DNA of 64,000 nucleotides from Qipengyuania oceanensis. Lineage in GTDB: Bacteria; Pseudomonadota; Alphaproteobacteria; Sphingomonadales; Sphingomonadaceae. The notes below the pieces were generated by a model, which was given only the letters and a program-made list of their open reading frames with translations, searched no databases and was not told the origin of the DNA. The translations under genes were made by a program, and so were the position numbers. Below are positions 29,501 through 36,775 of this stretch, in pieces (the first letter of the stretch is position 1; the number at the start of each line of letters is the position of its first letter). The stretch spans positions 2,108,001-2,172,000 of the forward strand of contig NZ_WTYN01000001.1 of assembly GCF_009827535.1 (NCBI RefSeq), given 5' to 3'.

Positions 29501-31379
29501 CGTCGAGGCTTGCGCCGCCCTCGTTGACCAGCGGACCAAATCGCGCCTCTTGCCCGACATGCTCGATCCCGCGACGGGCTGCATTTGTCAGGCCCATGTG
29601 ATCGAGTTCGCCGCCCTGGTTCTTCAATCCGCCCTGAAGCCGAAGCCAACCGACCATATCGACCGGGCCGACCTTAGGGACGGGCTGACCGACCCAGTTT
29701 GTAATCGTGCGGGTTTCCAGTGCGCCGCGTTCGTTCGGAGCCTTGGCCTCGACAAATCGGCCGGCATCCATCGCCGCCGCTTCGTCGACACCATCAACAA
29801 AGGTGGACGGCATGGGCAATACATCGGCGGGCCCAATTCGAGCCGCAGCGGCTTGACGTTCCACGGCAGTCGCCGGATCCATCATGGGACGCGGGCGCAT
29901 CGCTCCCATGTCAAGGTAATCGCGCCGACGAGCAGAGGAAGACACCGAGGCCCCCGGCGCATCCATGGCCATAGAACGCCCAGAAACGCGCTCAGGAAGC
30001 GTGGAGGCCGCATCAAAGGCGGTTTCATCCGCATAGCCCTCTGCGACCTCAGCAGTGGCTCTGGCTGCACTCCTGCCGTCCTTGCCGGTAAAGGCCCGAT
30101 AAGCGCGAGCAGCAGCCGGAACGGCATATTCCAGCGCCTTGCCGCCAGCAGCGTTGATGGCAGCACCAACAGGCGCACCAACCATCGCCCCTTTAGTCCG
30201 ATCGATCCAATCGCCATCGGTCCCTAGTCCGCCTTCGGCTGCGCCATACGCAGCACCGACCTTTGCAAGCTGGGGGACGGTGCGAGCGCCAGCGCCCCAA
30301 GGCAGGGCGAATCCGGAGGTGATCGCTCCGCCTAGCTGGCCAACAGTGGATGCGGTTGGGTGTGCGCTGTCATCGTAACCGAGGATGGACTGGTTCTGAT
30401 AAAGGTTCGTGGCCAGTATGTCCGCCAATCGCCTGTCGCTGTTCCAGACATTCTCGCGACCGGACGTTCCGCCTAGCGCATCGGCAACTGCCCCAGCTTC
30501 ATCGAGGCCCCCGGCAAGGAAGCCGGAAGCAAAGCCGCGAACCCCTGCGCCTGTCGAACCATCCTCTGCATCAGTGAGGATACGAGGTCCCTGCTGATAG
30601 TTCGGATAGACAGGGAAGGATTGGCCCTTGGCTGCCGCCTTGTCGCGAGCAGTGGTCCATTCCTCGACCTGTTCGCGGTCCATCCCGAAGCCCTGCGACG
30701 TGCCGAAGTCGTAAATCTGTTGAGCGGTCCCGGAGCGTAGGAGGCCGACATATTCGGCTTCCGCTTCGGGCCGCATCCCCTGGAACGGCGTGGGCGTGTC
30801 GAAGAACTGTGCAACGGTCTGGCGATCGGGCTGCCAGTCGGGCTGCTTGCGGAATTGATCTGGCGGCAGGGTAAGCGTCTGGTGCTGGCCAAGGCGGTTC
30901 ATCCGCGCCAGTCGTTCGGCCTCCATGTAATCGAACCGACGCTGCGGAGCGTCTTTCAGGTAATCGGGAGCCGCCAAGGATTGACCGGCACGGATCGAGG
31001 ATAGGCCAGCGTCCCGATCGCCTAGAGTTACCGGACCAACCGTGCGGCCATAGGACTTGCCCACGATCTGGGCGAGGTTTGCGCCAGTGTTGAGGATCTC
31101 GCCCTGGAGGTAGCGGGTCGAGTTTTCGCCAATGCGAACAGGCTGCCCCGAACGTCGATAACCGACTTGATCCTTTTCCGGAGCGTCCATGCCCCAGATG
31201 CGAACGCGCGTGTCCTCGCTCGCAATCGTATCGCCATCGACGGCGACAGGATCTGCAAGAGGTCCGGGCTGCCGATCCTCTCCACCTTCCGGCCAGTCGG
31301 TTTCCTTTGCAGGTGTTCCGGGCCATGCAGGCTTCGCGGTCGGCCCCGACACACGCTGTCCGGGCCAAGGCGAGTTCAT
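26574..31379 (-). CDS. Giant ejection-type protein: SNase-like head, M15-like peptidase tail
   Basis: The 1601-residue protein is the size of podovirus internal-virion/ejection proteins. An N-terminal staphylococcal-nuclease-like module carries DGDTI at 48-52, RIWGMDAPE at 60-68 and SYGRTVG near 110. A long helical middle contains hydrophobic segments (FLLSNPPTHVVNMVSNSL, VVPFVRTPINLMKF) fit for membrane insertion. The C-terminal 100 residues carry an M15-like metallopeptidase signature (STHMNGDTLDM, then GHLHAQF), expected to cut peptidoglycan. AWPG-type linkers occur near both ends. It overlaps both neighbours by four bases. The parts are read by motif only, and no structure search was run. 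Confidence 0.75.
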   Translation of the reverse strand: MNSPWPGQRVSGPTAKPAWPGTPAKETDWPEGGEDRQPGPLADPVAVDGDTIASEDTRVRIWGMDAPEKDQVGYRRSGQPVRIGENSTRYLQGEILNTGANLAQIVGKSYGRTVGPVTLGDRDAGLSSIRAGQSLAAPDYLKDAPQRRFDYMEAERLARMNRLGQHQTLTLPPDQFRKQPDWQPDRQTVAQFFDTPTPFQGMRPEAEAEYVGLLRSGTAQQIYDFGTSQGFGMDREQVEEWTTARDKAAAKGQSFPVYPNYQQGPRILTDAEDGSTGAGVRGFASGFLAGGLDEAGAVADALGGTSGRENVWNSDRRLADILATNLYQNQSILGYDDSAHPTASTVGQLGGAITSGFALPWGAGARTVPQLAKVGAAYGAAEGGLGTDGDWIDRTKGAMVGAPVGAAINAAGGKALEYAVPAAARAYRAFTGKDGRSAARATAEVAEGYADETAFDAASTLPERVSGRSMAMDAPGASVSSSARRRDYLDMGAMRPRPMMDPATAVERQAAAARIGPADVLPMPSTFVDGVDEAAAMDAGRFVEAKAPNERGALETRTITNWVGQPVPKVGPVDMVGWLRLQGGLKNQGGELDHMGLTNAARRGIEHVGQEARFGPLVNEGGASLDDAAHAAWEAGYFPDHAERPSVSEFLDALRETYEGGPGRRFHPDDMAELDQFEGMRADRYALEQQQFEEGGQIWQDRSVPADDAPYPPVQAYEDWGPTAPDFAGNIRLDKLDSPQDISRALVQSERRTGFDAATRGRVAQAETERLASELNMTPDQLLSRRKGQAFNAEEALAARQLLAKSGNELVNAAKRIKALDDPGDELLAEFRQKWLRHVAIQEQVAGATAEAGRALQQFRMGADARAIRGEVLNSLVRGGGGKDDLQDAAGALLDAVELEPGKFNALAEKLTKPKWQNKISELYINFLLSNPPTHVVNMVSNSLTSIAQIPEYATASVVGAGRKALFRDKAAERIAASEVGARTFGLIQGAKEGFRLFGKALRTGEADDFASKVEGEQYKAIEGFKGEVIRVPTRLLTAEDQLFKGIARRMELNGEAMRIANREGLKGEARQRRVAELVANPTDEMFEKALEYGRYLTFQRKLGPFGQAISNATSNNLMAKVVVPFVRTPINLMKFATERSLAAPLLKEWRQDFNAGGERRDLAVAKAMLGTGFATLIYQAALDGTITGAVPPDPKKARLMYADGWQPYSIKAGDRYVSYSRLDPFSTTIGVAADMATLPKGLSDRQRDDMAVMLVASIMGNLASKTWLSGASSFTEALSDPGRYADNWVERTVSSFAVPAGVAGVARAIDPVSRKRESIGEAVQARIPGMTDELMPRRDVFGEAIENDSLGPDFISPFWQSKGKDDPVVAEMLRIEASVSAPGKSFTEDGERIDYTPEQYDRYHEIAGRLTYISLLGLVGSEDYLQADEKGKRKAAKKAVAAARKTAREYIDDPDYQLPAKGAAAGPEAAWPGKRATPSAPKQDWPGKPVADRDVMGGLSAAIPGIQYTSGFRDYEYNQSLKRRGYQASDNSTHMNGDTLDMLPPPGRSLGWLRAQVAKQEPDARLLVHDGHLHAQFPDWNGAPRLGGAAKPQRLFGAQR

Positions 31380-32401
31380 CGCGTGAAGACCTCCCCGTCA
31401 GGGGTGCGATACTTCGTTCCCGGTTTCAGCTTTGCAGCTTCAGCAGGAGTGCTGACTTCGACCAGACCGCCGCTTGCCTTCTTGCCCCCACCACCAGAGC
31501 CTCCAGTGCGCGAGCGAACGGGTGGCGGGTTTGCATTCCGGTAGCTGACCATGCCTTGCCGATTGCTTTGGCGCAGGCGCTCCATGCCGACGCGATTACC
31601 GTAGCGCAGGTTCTCAAGTGAGCGGTCGTTGTCCGTGCGATGGTCGTCCAGTTCGACATCACGCTCATGCGCCGAGGGACCGGAAGAACGCAGCACATAG
31701 TCCTGCACCGCGTTGTAATACTCGTCCGACCCCGGCTCCAGGCCAAGCTGGCGTGCATAGTTCTCGAAGTCGTCTGCGCCGTCGTAGATGACTTGAGCCT
31801 GCCCGGAGGCCGGATTGTATTGAACGCGGTCGCGGCCAATCGTGAAAGGCGCAGCTGCGCGAAGGTCCGCGCGGTTCTGATCCTGCCAAGCACCATGCCG
31901 CCAACCCAAGACAGTTTCGGCAGCATCTTGATTGCGCCCCTCTTGCGCCGCCTTCATCTGCAACAGCATCGGGACCATTCGAGATTGGCCGGAGATTGCA
32001 TCAGCAAGACCGGCCGCCATGAATTTCCACGGTCCAAACTTCTTCTGTTTCCCGCGCAGCGTCTCAAGCGCGGAGTTCATATCGAAGGGCTGGCGCATCG
32101 AGCCGCCGAGCGGCCCTTGCGATGCTGGTTGCGGAGCCTGCCGGGGCATCGCTTCGCGCATCTGATCCATGCCGCCAACGGTCCAATGCCCGGGCGAGCT
32201 TTCGCTTGCATCCAACGGATGCTGGGCGACTGGCATCTGCTCGCCATTGGCGTTGCTGCCATCCCCAAAGCCTGGAGTTGCATAGTCTGGGCGCGAGCCA
32301 AACAGTCCGAAGGGACTGCGCCTTGCGGAAGGGCCGACCATGATCGGCTGAATGTTCATTGGTCGATTGCGCTGTGCCGCTACCGGAGTTCCAAACAGCA
32401 T
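31376..32401 (-). CDS. Virion-like protein upstream of the giant ejection gene
   Basis: The 341-residue protein has a proline/glycine-rich N-terminus, a hydrophobic patch (FGPWKFMAAGLADAISGQSRM, about 118-138) and a charged helical C-terminus ending with SGGGGKKASGG. It has no signal peptide. An AGGAAA site precedes the ATG, and its last codon overlaps the giant gene by four bases. Order and composition suggest an internal-virion partner of the giant protein; the evidence is positional. Confidence 0.6.
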   Translation of the reverse strand: MLFGTPVAAQRNRPMNIQPIMVGPSARRSPFGLFGSRPDYATPGFGDGSNANGEQMPVAQHPLDASESSPGHWTVGGMDQMREAMPRQAPQPASQGPLGGSMRQPFDMNSALETLRGKQKKFGPWKFMAAGLADAISGQSRMVPMLLQMKAAQEGRNQDAAETVLGWRHGAWQDQNRADLRAAAPFTIGRDRVQYNPASGQAQVIYDGADDFENYARQLGLEPGSDEYYNAVQDYVLRSSGPSAHERDVELDDHRTDNDRSLENLRYGNRVGMERLRQSNRQGMVSYRNANPPPVRSRTGGSGGGGKKASGGLVEVSTPAEAAKLKPGTKYRTPDGEVFTR

Positions 32402-32413
32402 TTTCCTGCCCCC

Positions 32414-32989
32414 TCAAGCCTGCATGAGTTTGGTGATGTGCTGCGCGGCAGCGGTGACACCTTGGCCGAAGCCATCGACCAGATGTGGCAGGTTCTCTGC
32501 GGCAAGGTCCGAACCCTCCCCGCCCATGTCCGCAACCTTTGCGATGCGCGCGATGGCCTCGGCAGCGTCAGCCTCGTACCCGCCTTCATCACCAGCGATG
32601 GAGAGAAGCAGCGAGACGATGGAAATGACCAAGCCTTGATCGGCAACCTCGCCATGGGCCGCCGCCAAGCGGGCAAACACCAATCCTTCAATCAGGCAGC
32701 GGAGCGGATCATTTACCAGCTCGCCGTTATTCGTGGTAAACGCCGCATCGATGGCTGCATTGGCCAGATCGCGCTGAGCCTGGAGACTGCCACGCGCAGC
32801 AGGCGCAAGCGCTGCGTACGGGTTGAAGTCCTCCGACACCTTCTGCGAAGCACCAGCCTTCGCAAGTCGATCCTCGACTGCCTGCCTCAGAAACTCGGAT
32901 TTGCTGACACCATCAGCCCCTGCTGCAGCTTCGACAGCTTCGGAGAACTGTGCACTTGCTCGGAACCCAACGAATTGCGACCGCGCCAC
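32414..32989 (-). CDS. First gene of the virion-like operon: ribbon-helix-helix-like N-terminus
   Basis: The N-terminal 45 residues (FVGFRASAQFSEAVEAAA, then GVSKSEFLRQAVEDRL) match the Arc/MetJ ribbon-helix-helix pattern. A helical domain with Ala- and Gly-rich amphipathic segments follows, to 191 residues. It starts at GTG 32989 behind GGGGGTGA, about 25 bases from a strong promoter. A DNA-binding head in the lead gene would allow autoregulation. A structural role with a fortuitous match is the alternative. Confidence 0.55.
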   Translation of the reverse strand: MARSQFVGFRASAQFSEAVEAAAGADGVSKSEFLRQAVEDRLAKAGASQKVSEDFNPYAALAPAARGSLQAQRDLANAAIDAAFTTNNGELVNDPLRCLIEGLVFARLAAAHGEVADQGLVISIVSLLLSIAGDEGGYEADAAEAIARIAKVADMGGEGSDLAAENLPHLVDGFGQGVTAAAQHITKLMQA

Positions 32990-33020
32990 AGGTCACCCCC
33001 TCTAATCGTTAAACGCGATC

Positions 33021-33049
33021 AGTATAACATCATTAATCGGAAAAGTCAA
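33021..33049 (-). promoter_or_regulatory. Promoter of the virion-like operon
   Basis: On the minus strand, TTGACT (33044-33049) is separated by exactly 17 bases from TATACT (33021-33026), a near-consensus sigma-70 promoter. Transcription would start near 33014, about 25 bases before the GTG. TAATCG direct repeats at 33003 and 33034 flank the -10 element and could be operators. Confidence 0.7.
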
Positions 33050-33096
33050 TCTTTGATCCCGTTTCGAACTTGGTTCGTTTGTGGCATGTTCACGAT

Positions 33097-33402
33097 ATGA
33101 GCCGCCGCAGCCCGCGCCAGAAAGACATCGACGAACGAGCCTTCCCGGTGCGGGTGAAGATAGCCGTCCCCGGATGCGGGTTAGGCAATCTGGTTGTCGA
33201 GATCGCCGATTGGCTTAGCGAGCGGGTCGATCGGCACGACTATGCGCAACACGCCGACAGGGGAGCGAGTGGCCATGCGATAGCGTTCTATTTTCGTGAC
33301 GTGGAAACCGCTCTGGCATTCGTGCGGGCCTTCCCGCAGGCCGAACTGGCAGATGGAACGCGCAACCGAGACTACACCCGGCAGGGGCAGTCGGTCATCT
33401 AG
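33097..33402 (+). CDS. Hypothetical 101-residue element protein
   Basis: The basic N-terminus (MSRRSPRQKDIDERAFPVRVK) is followed by an alpha/beta region ending in HAIAFYFRDVETALAFVRAFP, a phrase I have seen in small alphaproteobacterial prophage proteins. It is transcribed away from the virion operon and meets a leftward gene end-to-end (4-base overlap of stops). No function is known. Confidence 0.6.
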   Translation: MSRRSPRQKDIDERAFPVRVKIAVPGCGLGNLVVEIADWLSERVDRHDYAQHADRGASGHAIAFYFRDVETALAFVRAFPQAELADGTRNRDYTRQGQSVI

Positions 33403-33848
33403 GGCGTTTTTTTGCGGGGCTTCTTGCGCGGTGCTGAAACCTGCCGACGATTGCGCTCTCTAAGGCGTTCGATGTGTTGGATGCCCTCAAAGAGTTCGCG
33501 GCTGCCGCGAGCAACTTGCGTAGGCTGATGCGCCAGTTCCGAAGCAGCTATTTGCAGCGAACCGGCTACAATCGTAGCCTGCGCCAAAGTGAACTCGTCC
33601 CAATGCTCTTGATCGATCGACAGGGCTTCTTGGATCTCGCCGGACGAAGGATAGTAGCCGACCACGCTCTTGTAATTCTCGAACACGTCGATGACAGCGG
33701 CAGCCTGGATTCCCACTTCGTAAGGCTTCCCAGCGCCACGGACCACGCGCATGAGATTGGATGCGAGCTGTCGGAGCGGATAGCGCAAAAGCTCTTCCGC
33801 CCGCATCCGGGCCAAGTCTTCTTCCGAGTTCTCAGAAACGATGCGCAC
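33399..33848 (-). CDS. Hypothetical 149-residue element protein
   Basis: The mostly helical protein has a strongly basic tail (APRKKPRKKTP) suited to nucleic-acid contact. The start is uncertain: GTG 33848 gives 149 residues, ATG 33806 gives 135, and neither has a strong ribosome site. It resembles no family I can name. It sits with other small leftward genes between the virion operon and the operator array. Confidence 0.5.
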   Translation of the reverse strand: MRIVSENSEEDLARMRAEELLRYPLRQLASNLMRVVRGAGKPYEVGIQAAAVIDVFENYKSVVGYYPSSGEIQEALSIDQEHWDEFTLAQATIVAGSLQIAASELAHQPTQVARGSRELFEGIQHIERLRERNRRQVSAPRKKPRKKTP

Positions 33849-33934
33849 AGCAATGTTGTGCGATCAAAACTGGCGCAGGTCAATTATTCAGGAACGGTCG
33901 CGGCAATCGGGCCATCATCTAGGCGACATACCGA

Positions 33935-34279
33935 TCAGACCGAAGCCTTGAGCTTGAGTGCATCATCCATTGCGACGACTGCATTCAACACTTCGCACTC
34001 GTCGTCTGTGAGCAACTCGCGGTCGCGATCCAACCAGTCTCGGCAGATTGCCGATAACGTCCAGACCTCGTCCCTCGATTCCGTTAGCGAAACCTTGAAG
34101 GCTTCAGCATCCGAGTACTCGTCGAGATCGCCATAATCGGTTCGCTGGTAAGCTTCCCACAAGACGCTCACCGCCCTGTCGCAAGCCTCTTGCGCCTGCT
34201 GGCCCAATCCCGCGATCGATGCGCGCTCCTTGAGCCGCTGCCGAAAGCGCTTCTGCCGCTCTGCATTCGATAAAACCAT
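33935..34279 (-). CDS. Phage-type protein with AERQKRFRQRLKERA N-terminus
   Basis: The first 20 residues (LSNAERQKRFRQRLKERA) are a basic helical motif common in small prophage proteins of proteobacteria. The rest (to 114) is acidic and helical. One of three identical palindromes lies only four bases upstream of its ATG, overlapping where a ribosome site should be, so it is likely controlled by whatever binds there. It could itself be the regulator but shows no helix-turn-helix. Confidence 0.6.
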   Translation of the reverse strand: MVLSNAERQKRFRQRLKERASIAGLGQQAQEACDRAVSVLWEAYQRTDYGDLDEYSDAEAFKVSLTESRDEVWTLSAICRDWLDRDRELLTDDECEVLNAVVAMDDALKLKASV

Positions 34280-34282
34280 GCT

Positions 34283-34362
34283 GTTACGTAACTTGGCCCG
34301 GATGCAAATGCAATAGCGTTACGTAACACTGTTGACAGCGCTTAATGCGTCCGTTACGTAAC
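34283..34362. promoter_or_regulatory. Array of three identical palindromes at 35-bp spacing
   Basis: The 10-bp perfect palindrome GTTACGTAAC occurs at 34283-34292, 34318-34327 and 34353-34362, exactly 35 bp apart each time. It lies in the divergent interval between the leftward and rightward small genes. The third copy overlaps the -10 position of a candidate rightward promoter and the second abuts its -35. It looks like a repressor operator array or iterons of an origin. Confidence 0.8.
34332..34360 (+). promoter_or_regulatory. Candidate rightward promoter within the operator array
   Basis: TTGACA (34332-34337) is a perfect -35 element. Seventeen bases later lies TACGTA (34355-34360), a weak -10 inside the third palindrome. 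Binding at that palindrome would block it. Confidence 0.45.
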
Positions 34363-34454
34363 GAAACAGCCAAGGCATTCCGCCGAGGCGGGCCGAGTGA
34401 GGGTGCAACCTCAACCCGGCCCTGTTCCAACCCTTCCGTTGAAAGGGCAGACAT

Positions 34455-34706
34455 ATGATCCTTATAGCTACAGGCCAGCCAACCGCAAAGGCGGACGAGG
34501 CAGGCGAAACCATCACGCTTCGCATCCCGAGCGGCGACCGCGAATGCGTCAAAGTCGATCTGACGCTAAATCAGTGCTTCATGCTGGAGCAGCGCCTGCG
34601 TCGAGCAGCAATCAAAATGCTTGAGGCAAGCCGTGAGGCGACCGAATGGCGCGCTAACAATGTGCTGGCCTTCCCCTTCGATCGTACGCGGAGGGCTGAA
34701 GCATGA
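34455..34706 (+). CDS. Hypothetical 83-residue element protein
   Basis: The protein has a beta-rich start (ETITLRIPSGDRECVKVDL) and a helical, basic end. An AAAGGG site precedes the ATG. It overlaps the next gene by four bases, forming a three-gene rightward operon controlled by the palindrome array. No family is recognised. Confidence 0.65.
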   Translation: MILIATGQPTAKADEAGETITLRIPSGDRECVKVDLTLNQCFMLEQRLRRAAIKMLEASREATEWRANNVLAFPFDRTRRAEA

Positions 34707-35341
34707 GCACCCGCCGCAACTTCATCGCAGGCAGCGCCGTTGCCTCTGTCGCCCTCACGCTTCCCGCCGCAATTGCAGCGAAAGCGGTAACCGATCGATC
34801 GGCATGGGACATCGCCATGCGGGCCTACAAGAAACTGAAAGCGCAGGAGGAGGCTTTCACGCCCGAATATATGCGCGTCTATGAGGCTTGGAAGGCAGGT
34901 CGCCCTTCTATGGACAGCATAGACTGGAGCGAGTTTCGCTTTTCGGATCGCCACCACATTGCGTTCTCGCTGGACCTCGAGGAAGCGCGCCAGCAGTTTC
35001 TCGACGGCGAGAACAAGTGGTGGTTTGGCGGTAGCGCCGAAGCCGTCGAGCGAATGAAGGAGAACAACCGCGCAGCCATCGACAGTGTGCAGGATTTCCG
35101 CGATGCCAACGCAAAGCACGACCGCGAAAGCGGCATGGATGCGATGGACAAGCGGAGCGACGAACTGGCCGACGCTATCAGCGCCGCTGTCAATGTTCTG
35201 CTGGCAATGCCCGCGCCTGATGGACCGGCCCTGCGCTGGAAGCTCGACTATCTCGCAGAGGACGGGCTTGGGGCCTACAACGACGAGTTTGCGGCCCAGA
35301 CCCGCAAGGACATCGCCCGCATTCTGGGGGAGGCAGGTTGA
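34703..35341 (+). CDS. Element protein with twin-arginine-like leader
   Basis: The 212-residue protein starts MSTRRNFIAGSAVASVALTL, a twin-arginine-like signal with cleavage possible near residue 25, followed by a charged helical body with many acidic and aromatic residues. Proteins with this kind of leader recur in sphingomonad prophages (recollection, not searched). It may be exported or simply carry a hydrophobic N-terminal helix. It is coupled to both neighbours. Confidence 0.6.
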   Translation: MSTRRNFIAGSAVASVALTLPAAIAAKAVTDRSAWDIAMRAYKKLKAQEEAFTPEYMRVYEAWKAGRPSMDSIDWSEFRFSDRHHIAFSLDLEEARQQFLDGENKWWFGGSAEAVERMKENNRAAIDSVQDFRDANAKHDRESGMDAMDKRSDELADAISAAVNVLLAMPAPDGPALRWKLDYLAEDGLGAYNDEFAAQTRKDIARILGEAG

Positions 35342-35649
35342 TGGTCAGCGCACCACTCTGGGGGAGGGCTTCGGCTCTCCCCCTCGACCTGATCGCACAG
35401 GCCATCCCGAAGCTGTCTCGACATGATCTAGAGGCGCTGGCGGAAAGGCTGATTGACCACCTGGACGTATCCGACGCTCCGAGCGAGGATCTGGAACCCG
35501 AACAGGATTGCTGCGGCGCTTATGACGACCGAGGCTCCCGCTTCTCGATCGCCACCCGCTACGAGCATGGCACGGCGATCTGCGACGACCACGACATGCC
35601 GTGTCCTGACTGGGGTACGGATCAGCGGCAAGTCATCCTGCCACACTGA
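35341..35649 (+). CDS. Hypothetical 102-residue element protein
   Basis: The acidic protein has a run of Asp, Glu and Cys (SEDLEPEQDCCGAYDDRGSR) after a helical start. It begins on the TGATG junction with the preceding gene. A similar acidic 'DLEPEQD' segment occurs in small prophage proteins of this order, as far as I recall. It is the last gene of the three-gene operon and is followed by a strong terminator. Confidence 0.6.
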   Translation: MVSAPLWGRASALPLDLIAQAIPKLSRHDLEALAERLIDHLDVSDAPSEDLEPEQDCCGAYDDRGSRFSIATRYEHGTAICDDHDMPCPDWGTDQRQVILPH

Positions 35650-35675
35650 CAAGCATCAATCCGTCTCACAACCTT

Positions 35676-35700
35676 GGCCCTCGCTACGGCGAGGGCCTTT
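35676..35700 (+). terminator. Terminator of the rightward three-gene operon
   Basis: A perfect 9-bp stem GGCCCTCGC / GCGAGGGCC with a four-base loop is followed by TTTCTGT. Confidence 0.85.
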
Positions 35701-35810
35701 CTGTGCCTGCACACGCCATAGGCAAACAGTTGAGTTTCGCGGAAGCCGCTTTGGATACCAAGCTTGCGAGCAAAAAGATCGGTGATAGGCTGTCCAGAAA
35801 GGGGGGCACC

Positions 35811-36512
35811 ATGACTGGAAAATCGGCGGCGAGTCTTATTGCGACGGGGGCGCTTGTGCTTGCGCTATCGAGCCACGCGCACGCTCAAGTGCGAACTTCG
35901 GGCACATTGCGACCTTCAGCGCAGCAGCTCGCTCAGGAACGCGAGGCTCAGGCAGAGCGCGAAGCCGTCGCGGAAGCGAATGAGCGTTCTGCGATGCCAG
36001 ATGAATCTCAACAGAGAGAAGCCGAGCAGCAGCCAGCGAACGATGCGCCAAGGGCCGAACAGGGTAATCGACTAGACCTAATTTGCTTTGGTGCCGGCGC
36101 TGCAAACAAGGCGGTAGTCGGCACAGCCTGGGGAACGAGTACCGGAACGGCATTCGGGTCGAACGGTGGTTGGGCCATGGGCTCCGGCAGCAGCAGCACC
36201 ACGATTGTTGGAACTCGGTCGCAAGGCTTCGAGGATCAAGTGAGCCTGTACCTCATTGGCGCGACCGGTCGATTGCGGATGCCAAGAACTATGCTTCCAT
36301 CAATTAGGGGCGGAGAGGACGGCTGGTTCGAGCTTCGTAACGTCGCGATCAAGGATAACGAGATCACCGGCACAGTCGCTGTTAGCATCATCAATAAGCC
36401 CAAGTTTCGACTGGACCGGTACACAGGTACAATCAGCATCTCTGGGAAGGCGGGTGACTACACCGGCCAGTGCCAAAGATACGATCCCGCGCAAATGGAG
36501 CGGCAATTCTAA
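35811..36512 (+). CDS. Secreted hypothetical protein, possible lysogenic-conversion cargo
   Basis: A signal peptide (residues about 1-24, ending AHAQ) is followed by a Glu/Gln-rich helical segment (about 32-78) and a beta-rich C-terminus with a glycine/serine stretch (GSNGGWAMGSGSSSTTIVG). An AAAGGGGGG site precedes the ATG. It stands alone between a terminator and a convergent operon. Expression from a resident prophage could change the cell envelope (inference). Confidence 0.65.
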   Translation: MTGKSAASLIATGALVLALSSHAHAQVRTSGTLRPSAQQLAQEREAQAEREAVAEANERSAMPDESQQREAEQQPANDAPRAEQGNRLDLICFGAGAANKAVVGTAWGTSTGTAFGSNGGWAMGSGSSSTTIVGTRSQGFEDQVSLYLIGATGRLRMPRTMLPSIRGGEDGWFELRNVAIKDNEITGTVAVSIINKPKFRLDRYTGTISISGKAGDYTGQCQRYDPAQMERQF

Positions 36513-36517
36513 CAGCC

Positions 36518-36775
36518 TTACCGCGTTCGATCGATAAGGCCCGATGCTGCATCCTCGACCATCCGCGCCAACTCCAAGATCGACTTATGCTCCCTCGATC
36601 GCTCGCCATGCTTCCATGCGTTACGATTCCCCTTTGGTGCTCCCGCACCCACTGTCTTGCCGCCGTGCAGATTGCACCGGCTCCGGTCCTTCATCGCTGG
36701 TCGCTGGCATGGCGTACCCGCGCGCGTCGTAGCCAAGCACCTCGGGGCCGCATGGGCCTTCGATATGTTGTTCAT
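36518..36775 (-). CDS. HGG-motif protein (GAPKGNRNAWKHG), end of replication operon
   Basis: The 85-residue protein has paired cysteines and a histidine (RCLATTRAGTPCQRPAMK, RCNLHGG) followed by GAPKGNRNAWKHG, a small zinc-binding-like motif widespread in alphaproteobacterial mobile elements but uncharacterised. It overlaps the preceding gene's 3' end by 155 bases in another frame. Similar overlapping pairs occur in other genomes as I recall, which makes both frames credible. Confidence 0.7.
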   Translation of the reverse strand: MNNISKAHAAPRCLATTRAGTPCQRPAMKDRSRCNLHGGKTVGAGAPKGNRNAWKHGERSREHKSILELARMVEDAASGLIDRTR

